Assembly (NCBI GenBank): GCA_007117945.1
Contig: SKTN01000020.1
Span: forward strand, 1 to 13,083
Source: Nitriliruptoraceae bacterium
Lineage (GTDB): Bacteria > Actinomycetota > Nitriliruptoria > Nitriliruptorales > Nitriliruptoraceae
Length of the DNA: 13,083 bases
Direction of reading: 5' to 3'
Made by a program: the position numbers and the translations under genes. Positions 5,773-11,005 of this stretch are shown piece after piece (position 1 is the first letter of the stretch; every line of letters begins with the position of its first letter). Below the pieces are notes generated by a model, which saw only the letters and a program-made list of their open reading frames with translations, did not search any database and had not been told where the DNA came from.

Positions 5773-7080
5773 CCGAGGACGGTGGGTGGGCCCACCGAGC
5801 CGCAGGGCCCCGACGGTGGCGGGGACGAGCAGCAGCAGCGCCCCGAGCGCCAGCGCGGGGTAGCCGGCCACCGCGAGCACGACCCCCGCCAGGGTCCCAC
5901 CGACACCGCCCGCCAGGTGCATCGCCAGGTCGCTGGCGCCCTGCACCGCCGGCCGGTCCGCGGTCTCGACCGCCTCGGTCAGCCACGCGGACCCGGCGAT
6001 CAGGCAGGCCGACCAGCCGGTGCCCAGCAGGACCAGCCCGCCCTGGAACCGCACCGAGCCCGTGGGGTCACCCGTAGCGGCCAGCCCCGCCGCGACGGCC
6101 AGCTGGGCCAGACCGAACAGCACGACGTTGCGCCGACCGAACCGGTCGGCCAGGGCGCCCATCACCGGACTGAGGGCGTACATGCCGGCGATGTGGAGGC
6201 TGATGGTGATCCCGACCAGGTCGAGGGCGGAGCCGCGGTCCTCCATGTGCACCGGGGTCATCACCATGATGCCCACCATCACGGCGTGGGCGGCGGTGAT
6301 GGCCAGCACCGCCACGAGCGTCTCGGGCACGCTGCGGATCGTGCGGGCTGCGGACCGCAGCGACGCCCACCCCGTCGTGGCCACCGCCGGCACCGCCGCG
6401 TCCTCCACGATCCGCAGAGGATCGGGCCGCAGCAGGATCCACTGCAGCAGGGCGGCACCGGCGAAGGACAGCAGCGAGAACAGGTAGGCCCCCGCCAGGG
6501 GCGGCAGCCCGAGCACCGCGGACACCGCAGCACCCGGTCCCGTCAGGTTCGGGCCGGCCACCGCACCGATCGTGGTCGCCCACACGATCGTGGACAACGA
6601 GCGGGCCCGTCGCTCGGGTCGTGCCAGGTCCGTCGCCGCGTAGCGCGCCTGGAGGTTGGAAGCACTGGCCCAGCCGAAGGCCGTGGAGGCGACCACGTGG
6701 AGCCAGAACATCCCGAGGACCGCCGCCAGCACGGCCAGCGCCGCCCCGAGGGCACCGACGAGGTAGCCCGTCACCAGGCTCGGGCGACGCCCCCGGGCGA
6801 CCGCGAGCCGTGCGATGACCAGGGCCGCCACCGCCGCGCCCAGGGTGGAGGCCGTGGCCGACACCCCCGACAGTGCGGCCGCGCCGCTCAGCTCGTAGGC
6901 CAGCAACCCGACCACCGCCACGCCCGAGCCGACGCCGACGCCGCCGAGCACCTGGCTGGCGACGAGCACCCGTACGGTGCGCCGCTGCAACCGGTCGCGC
7001 TCGGCGTCACCGAGGGGGGCGTGGGCGTCGCGGGCGGCAGGGTGCGGCGGGCCGTCGGCCGGGGGCACCTCAGCGGTCAT
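5770..7080 (-). CDS. major facilitator superfamily transporter
   Basis: This 436-residue protein has about twelve hydrophobic helices after a ~35-residue polar N-terminus, the usual MFS architecture. The motif A loop GALADRFGRRN (308-318) is intact between helices of the second half. The equivalent loop of the first half is the degenerate IARLAVARGRRPS (89-101). A distinctive stretch YAATDLARPERRARSLSTIV (147-166) leads into WATTIGAVAGPNLTGP (167-182), a pattern I associate with actinobacterial MFS proteins of unassigned substrate. The ATG at 7080 overlaps the end of the upstream membrane protein gene by 11 bp and no Shine-Dalgarno is clear, so it probably depends on translational coupling. 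Placement between purS and purQ raises, but does not show, a purine, nucleoside or analogue substrate. A drug exporter is equally possible. Confidence 0.9.
   Translation of the reverse strand: MTAEVPPADGPPHPAARDAHAPLGDAERDRLQRRTVRVLVASQVLGGVGVGSGVAVVGLLAYELSGAAALSGVSATASTLGAAVAALVIARLAVARGRRPSLVTGYLVGALGAALAVLAAVLGMFWLHVVASTAFGWASASNLQARYAATDLARPERRARSLSTIVWATTIGAVAGPNLTGPGAAVSAVLGLPPLAGAYLFSLLSFAGAALLQWILLRPDPLRIVEDAAVPAVATTGWASLRSAARTIRSVPETLVAVLAITAAHAVMVGIMVMTPVHMEDRGSALDLVGITISLHIAGMYALSPVMGALADRFGRRNVVLFGLAQLAVAAGLAATGDPTGSVRFQGGLVLLGTGWSACLIAGSAWLTEAVETADRPAVQGASDLAMHLAGGVGGTLAGVVLAVAGYPALALGALLLLVPATVGALRLGGPTHRPR
5780..5797. repeat. 7-bp perfect inverted repeat at the 3' end of the MFS gene
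   Basis: CGGTGGG and CCCACCG are separated by TGGG and lie just upstream of the candidate purQ -10. The segment also contains the 12-bp palindrome GGTGGGCCCACC at 5785-5796. It could be an operator, an attenuating hairpin for MFS read-through, or chance; it is within codons for the last MFS residues. Confidence 0.3.
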
Positions 7081-7894
7081 CGCGGAACCCGACCTCCAGC
7101 AGGTCACCGACGGGGTCGTCGGCAGCGAGCAGCTCCTCCACGTCCCGGCAGCCCCGGGGCAGCTCCTCACCGAGGTCGAGGGTGCGACAGGCCTCGTGCT
7201 GGATGCGCGCCGCTGTGAGCTCCGTGGTGACGCCCACGGGCTGACCGGGCCACGCGGGGTCGCTGAGCAGCGCGAGCTGGTGCAGCACGGCGGGCGCACC
7301 CCGGACGGCGTCGTCGAACTGGAACTTGGCGTTCAGCTCCATCACCAGCCGGTCGTCCTCCACCCGGGTGGAGGACTCCACCCCCGACAGCTCGAAGGTC
7401 GCGACACGCAGCTGGCCACCGCCCGCGATCCATGCCACGAGCCCCTCGCGGAGCTCCGGGTGGCGGTCGCTGTCCACCACCTCGCAGGCTGCCGCCAGCG
7501 CGCCCGTGGCCGCCGCCTGGGAACCCGCGTCGCCGATGATGCGGATGGCCTGGGCGCAGCCGGGGCCCGGCACGGCGTCCCTGGTCTCGGACAGCATCGC
7601 GTCACCGCGGGCGATCGTGACCTCGGGACCGCCGGCGGGGCGACGCTCCGCCGCACCGACCGGGTCACGGTCGATGGACAGGAAGGCCCACACCGTGACC
7701 GCGATCGCCACGGGAGCCAGCACCAGCATCGCGAGAACGAACCACCGCTGGAGCACGGGCTCGCCCGTGGGCAGGGTCGGCAGGCCGTCGTCCTGCAGGG
7801 GCGGGAGTGCACCACCCTGAGCCCCTGCGGATGCACCACCGCCAGCGGCGCCCGTCCCGGCACCGTCGTGCCCACCCTGCGCGTCGTCCACCAC
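7070..7894 (-). CDS. membrane-anchored protein of unknown function between purS and the MFS gene
   Basis: I do not recognise this 274-residue protein. Residues 1-45 are Gly/Ala/Ser-rich and probably disordered. One strong transmembrane helix spans about 51-73 (WFVLAMLVLAPVAIAVTVWA at 51-70), followed by a ~200-residue soluble domain. No signal peptidase site is evident, so it is likely a signal-anchored protein. The soluble domain has four cysteines (113, 137, 236, 249), consistent with two disulphides if it faces outward, as well as the segment ELNAKFQFDD (186-195) and an acidic C-terminus. The start is GTG at 7894, 4 nt after the purS stop; a second GTG follows immediately, so the start is uncertain by one codon. 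It overlaps the MFS gene by 11 bp, which implies cotranscription from purS through the transporter. Confidence 0.78.
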   Translation of the reverse strand: MVDDAQGGHDGAGTGAAGGGASAGAQGGALPPLQDDGLPTLPTGEPVLQRWFVLAMLVLAPVAIAVTVWAFLSIDRDPVGAAERRPAGGPEVTIARGDAMLSETRDAVPGPGCAQAIRIIGDAGSQAAATGALAAACEVVDSDRHPELREGLVAWIAGGGQLRVATFELSGVESSTRVEDDRLVMELNAKFQFDDAVRGAPAVLHQLALLSDPAWPGQPVGVTTELTAARIQHEACRTLDLGEELPRGCRDVEELLAADDPVGDLLEVGFRDDR

Positions 7895-7898
7895 CGTC

Positions 7899-8162
7899 TC
7901 AGGCGTCGGCGCGCTCGGACTCGTCGATCACCCGCCACCGGTAGGACTCGATGACGGGGTTGGTCAGGAAGCCCTGGCACATGGCATCCACCCGCGCGGC
8001 CAGCTCCTCGCCCTCGGCCTCGACCACCAGCTCGAGGTGCTTGCCGACGCGGACCTCGTGCACGCCCTCGTAGCCCAGCCCGGGCAGGGCCTCCTCCACC
8101 GCACGGCCCTGGGGATCGAGGATCTCGCGCTTGAGCAGGACATCGACGGCGACGCGCGGCAT
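7899..8162 (-). CDS. purS: phosphoribosylformylglycinamidine synthase subunit PurS
   Basis: PurS is the small bridging subunit that holds PurQ and short-form PurL together and helps pass ammonia between their active sites. The product has 87 residues, as expected for the family. It shows the start MPRVAVDVLLKREILDPQGR, then GYEGVHEVRVGKHLEL, and near the end CQGFLTNPVIESYRWRV, all characteristic. The ATG at 8162 has AGGAG 6-7 nt upstream. The frame stays open upstream to 8354, but that stretch is antisense-like to the kinase gene end and lacks any PurS features. The next gene begins 4 nt after the stop. A candidate promoter and leader hairpin lie in the 85 bp separating it from the kinase gene. 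Confidence 0.96.
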   Translation of the reverse strand: MPRVAVDVLLKREILDPQGRAVEEALPGLGYEGVHEVRVGKHLELVVEAEGEELAARVDAMCQGFLTNPVIESYRWRVIDESERADA

Positions 8163-8169
8163 CGGGGGC

Positions 8170-8198
8170 TCCTGTGGGACCGGATCCGTTCCGCAGGA
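8170..8198 (-). promoter_or_regulatory. purS leader hairpin that pairs with the ribosome binding site
   Basis: Outer arms TCCTG and CAGGA flank the 16-bp near-palindrome GGACCGGATCCGTTCC (7 of 8 pairs). On the minus strand, the downstream arm CAGGA overlaps the AGGAG ribosome binding site of purS, so folding would mask it. It could also act as a protein-binding site or as a weak terminator for kinase transcripts. The structure was read by eye; no folding energy was computed. Confidence 0.35.
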
Positions 8199-8233
8199 CG
8201 ACGGTTGCAGGGGGCGCGGATCGGCGGGGGGCC

Positions 8234-8239
8234 AGCGTA
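8234..8239 (-). promoter_or_regulatory. candidate -10 element for purS
   Basis: TACGCT in the minus-strand context GCTACGCTGGCC lies 72 nt before the purS ATG and just after the kinase stop codon. It resembles the purL and purQ elements. No convincing -35 is present, and read-through from the kinase operon is also possible. Confidence 0.35.
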
Positions 8240-8247
8240 GCGACGGG

Positions 8248-10434
8248 TCAGGGTGCGCCCCCACCGGCACCCAGGGGGCTCGCGCCGCTGAGGGGGAGCA
8301 GCACCACGAAGCACGCTCCCCCACCTTCCGCCTGCTCGTAGCGGACCTGGCCACCGTGCTGGGCGGTGACCCGTTGGACGATGCTCAGCCCCAGGCCCGA
8401 GCCCCCTCGGGCCCGCCGGTCGCTGCCGTCGGCCTGGGTGAAGGGCTCGAACATCCGGGCCTCGAAGGCGGCGGGTACGCCCGGCCCGTGGTCGCGTACA
8501 CGCAGCTCGGCGCGGGGCCCCGCGCGGCCCACGGCCACCTCGACGGTGCTGCCCCGAGGGGAGAAGGCCACGGCGTTGGCCAGCAGGTTGCCCACCACCT
8601 GGTGCAGTCGGCGGGCATCCCCACGCACGGGTGTCGGTCCGAGCGCGGCGAGCACCACCTCGACACCCCGGTGCGCCGCCGCCGTCCGGTGCTCCTCGAC
8701 GCACTCGGCGACCACCGTGCCCAGGTCGAGCTCCTCGATATCGAGCTCCACCCCGTCGGCCTCGATCCGGGAGAGGTCGAGCAGGTCGTCGACCAGGGCT
8801 GCCAGACGGTCGGTGTTGCGCCGGGCGACCGTCACAAGCTCGACGGCACGGGCCTCATCGAGGGCGATCGCCCCGGTGGTCGCCCGCGCGAGCAGGTCGA
8901 CGGCTCCGGCGATGGAGGTCAGTGGGGTCCGCAGCTCGTGGCTGACCGTGGCCAGGAACTCCTGCTTCAGCCGCTCCACCCGGCGCCGCTCCGTCACGTC
9001 GTCGACGACGGTCCAGACCGCCGGCCGGCCTCCCGCCGTCGGGAGCAGGACACCCTCCAGCACCACCTCACGCAGCGACCCGTCGCGATCGTGGATGCGG
9101 CGCTCGAGTGGGCCGTACCGGGCGGTGCGCGCCAGCTGCTCGCGGACCTGTGCCAGGCGGCCCGGACTGAGATCGGCGAGGAGCGCGTGGTGCTGCTGGT
9201 CCCGCAGCTGCTCGATGGGGGCGCCGAGCAGCGCGGCGGCAGCGAGGTTGCCGTCGAGCAGGGCACCGTCCGGCCAACCGGTGACCACGATCGGGGTCGG
9301 TGCCAGATCGAAGAAGGTGCGCAGCTGCGCCTCGTTGCGACGGCTGCGCTCCTCGCTCTCCTTCAGCGCGGAGACGTCGGCGACCACGGCGAGGTGGGAG
9401 GGCGCGCCGCCGTCGGCACCCGACCGGGCGCGCATCGCCAGCTGCACCCACCGGGTCGTCCCATCGGACAGCGCCAGCCGGAGCTCGAGCTCCTGGGGCT
9501 GGGCCGTGTCGGCCACCGACAGGGCCCGGAGGAAACGGTCCCGGTCCTCGTCCTCGACGAAGCTGGCGGCCTCCTGGCCCACCAGCGCTGCTGCCGGCCG
9601 TTCGAGCAGCTCCCGCATGCGCCGGTTGGCGTAGGCCGTGCGGCCGGCGGCGTCGAGCTCCCAGATCCCGTCGTGGGCGAGCTCGACGAACTCCTTGAAC
9701 CGCAGGAGCTCCCCGCGACGCCGCCGCTCCTCGGTGATGTCGGCGATCGTGCCGTACACGCTGGTCACCGCACCGGTGCCGTCCCGACGGTGGGCGAGCC
9801 CCGTGGTCCTGACCCACAGCGACCGGCCATCGCTGCGCTGCAGGGGGAGCTCGAGGTCGTAGCCGGCACCGCTCGACACCAGCGCGTCGAAGGCGGCCTC
9901 GAGCTGCTCCGCGGCGTCGGGGGCGTAGAAGGACAGGGCCTGTTCCACGGTCAGCGGGCCCTGTGCGGGATCGGTGCCGTGGAGCTCGTGGGTCACCTGG
10001 GACCACCACACCTCACCCGCTCCGAGCTCCAGCTCCCAGCTCCCGATCCGGCTGAGCTGCTCGACGTGGCCCAGCAGGGCCGCTTCACGTCGTCGCTCGG
10101 TCACGTCCCGGGCGACACCACGGGCGACCCCCGCCCCGGGGTCGGCGACCACGTTCCACTCCAGCCACCGGTACCCGCCCTCCGCGGTGCGGTACCGGTT
10201 CGCGAGCCCGCTGATGACCGCGCCCCGGTTCAGGGCGCGCAGCTGTTCGCGGGTCTCGGGGAGGTCATCGGGGTGGACCAGGTCCAGGTAGCGCGTGCCG
10301 ATCAGGTCCGAACGCTGCCACCCCAGCACCCGCGTCCAGGCCGGGTTGACCTCCGTGAGCACGCCGGCCATCGTTGCGACGACGAGCAGGTCCCACGCGT
10401 GCGCGAAGTAGGCGTCGGCCGCGTCGGGATCCAC
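8248..10434 (-). CDS. soluble multi-PAS sensor histidine kinase
   Basis: This 728-residue kinase has four consecutive PAS-type sensor domains at about 9-115, 125-237, 245-357 and 368-483. Each ends near a DVTERRR-, DITEERR- or DVSALKE-like linker. A HisKA dimerisation domain (about 488-556) carries SHELRTPL with phospho-acceptor His499. The HATPase domain (about 600-716) has the N box HQVVGNLLANAV (611-622), the G1 box DHGPGVP (648-654), FEPF (662-665) and the G2 box GGSGLGLSIV (677-686), so all catalytic boxes are intact. No transmembrane segment is present, so it should sense cytoplasmic signals such as redox state, ligands or light, through unknown cofactors. It starts with GTG at 10434, one nucleotide after the receiver gene stop, so that receiver is its probable partner. 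Confidence 0.93.
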   Translation of the reverse strand: MDPDAADAYFAHAWDLLVVATMAGVLTEVNPAWTRVLGWQRSDLIGTRYLDLVHPDDLPETREQLRALNRGAVISGLANRYRTAEGGYRWLEWNVVADPGAGVARGVARDVTERRREAALLGHVEQLSRIGSWELELGAGEVWWSQVTHELHGTDPAQGPLTVEQALSFYAPDAAEQLEAAFDALVSSGAGYDLELPLQRSDGRSLWVRTTGLAHRRDGTGAVTSVYGTIADITEERRRRGELLRFKEFVELAHDGIWELDAAGRTAYANRRMRELLERPAAALVGQEAASFVEDEDRDRFLRALSVADTAQPQELELRLALSDGTTRWVQLAMRARSGADGGAPSHLAVVADVSALKESEERSRRNEAQLRTFFDLAPTPIVVTGWPDGALLDGNLAAAALLGAPIEQLRDQQHHALLADLSPGRLAQVREQLARTARYGPLERRIHDRDGSLREVVLEGVLLPTAGGRPAVWTVVDDVTERRRVERLKQEFLATVSHELRTPLTSIAGAVDLLARATTGAIALDEARAVELVTVARRNTDRLAALVDDLLDLSRIEADGVELDIEELDLGTVVAECVEEHRTAAAHRGVEVVLAALGPTPVRGDARRLHQVVGNLLANAVAFSPRGSTVEVAVGRAGPRAELRVRDHGPGVPAAFEARMFEPFTQADGSDRRARGGSGLGLSIVQRVTAQHGGQVRYEQAEGGGACFVVLLPLSGASPLGAGGGAP

Positions 10435-10435
10435 G

Positions 10436-10822
10436 TCACAGGGCGCGTACGGACGACGACCGCCGCACCTGTGCGATCAAGGCCGCCGCCTCGAAAGGCT
10501 TGCGGATCACCCCCACGGCGCTGGTCGTCGCCAGGAACTCCAGGTCGTCGGGGTGGGTCTTGGCCGTCACGAACAGCGCCGGCACACCCGCGCACCCGGG
10601 CAGGAGCCGCAGCTCCTCCAGCAGGGTGGGGCCGTCGATCACCGGCATCATCACGTCGAGCAGCAGGACGTCGGGTGCCGCGGCTGCGACGGCCGCGCGG
10701 GACTCCTCCGCGGTGGCGCAGGAGCGCACGGCGATGTCCGGCTCCCCTTCGAGGAGCAGCCGCACCAGCAGCAGGGTCTCCGGATCATCGTCGACGTGCA
10801 CCACGTCGATGGCAGCTCGCAC
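10436..10822 (-). CDS. single-domain response regulator (receiver only)
   Basis: This 128-residue CheY-like receiver has no output domain. The acidic cluster is DDD at 11-13, and the phospho-acceptor is Asp56 in LLLDVMMP. The switch Thr86 lies in FVTAK and the conserved Lys108 in RKPF, so it should be phosphorylatable. It must act by protein contact or as a phosphorelay intermediate, since it has no DNA-binding or enzymatic domain. The GTG start at 10822 has GGGGGAG 7 nt upstream. The kinase gene begins one nucleotide after its stop, a tight two-gene operon. It diverges from pyc across 183 bp. Confidence 0.93.
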   Translation of the reverse strand: MRAAIDVVHVDDDPETLLLVRLLLEGEPDIAVRSCATAEESRAAVAAAAPDVLLLDVMMPVIDGPTLLEELRLLPGCAGVPALFVTAKTHPDDLEFLATTSAVGVIRKPFEAAALIAQVRRSSSVRAL

Positions 10823-10861
10823 GGCGCCACTCCCCCGATCAACCGTTCCAGACAGGGACCC

Positions 10862-10867
10862 AGTCTA
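10862..10867 (-). promoter_or_regulatory. candidate -10 element for the receiver-kinase operon
   Basis: The minus-strand TAGACT, in CATAGACTGGG, is 39 nt before the receiver GTG. It fits the TANNCTG pattern. The upstream -35 position would fall within the right arm of the dyad at 10869-10890, where the minus strand reads GACACC, so a protein bound there could block this promoter. Confidence 0.4.
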
Positions 10868-10868
10868 T

Positions 10869-10890
10869 GACACCACCGCCCGGGGGTGTC
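10869..10890. promoter_or_regulatory. 22-bp dyad in the receiver-kinase / pyc divergent region
   Basis: Arms GACACC and GGTGTC are perfect, with a further CCG/CGG pairing inside, giving 9 of 11 complementary positions across 22 bp. The size and symmetry suit a dimeric repressor or activator. It sits immediately upstream of the candidate operon -10 and about 42 bp upstream of the candidate pyc -10, so it could control either or both. Confidence 0.45.
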
Positions 10891-10931
10891 GGGTCGAAGT
10901 GCCCGGCCACGCGGCGCTGTCGGTCGCTGCG

Positions 10932-10937
10932 TAGCAT
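10932..10937 (+). promoter_or_regulatory. candidate -10 element for pyc
   Basis: TAGCAT in GCGTAGCATGCG lies 74 nt before the pyc GTG. It follows the same TANNNTG layout as the other candidates; no clear -35 is visible. Confidence 0.35.
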
Positions 10938-11005
10938 GCGCTCGGAACCTGCTGCCTCCCCTGCCGTCGTGGAGGGAGGATCCGCTCCCACGTAAAGGAC
11001 GCCCC

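Noticed and set aside
5644..7218. A 524-codon plus-strand open frame opposite the MFS gene
   Set aside because: Its translation is Gly/Arg/Gln/His-rich without helices or motifs, whereas the minus strand gives a full MFS protein.
7081..7299. Upstream extension of the MFS gene by 73 residues
   Set aside because: The extension is Ser/Arg/Pro-rich, out of keeping with MFS N-termini, and would overlap the anchored protein gene far more; the ATG at 7080 gives a normal length.
8163..8250. Purine riboswitch or other known aptamer in the purS leader
   Set aside because: A hairpin is present, but I see none of the conserved junction sequences of the purine, PRPP or ZTP riboswitches.
8131..10995. A 954-codon plus-strand open frame opposite purS, the kinase and the receiver
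   Set aside because: It is antisense to genes with clear domains, its composition is low-complexity, and no ribosome binding site or domain supports it.
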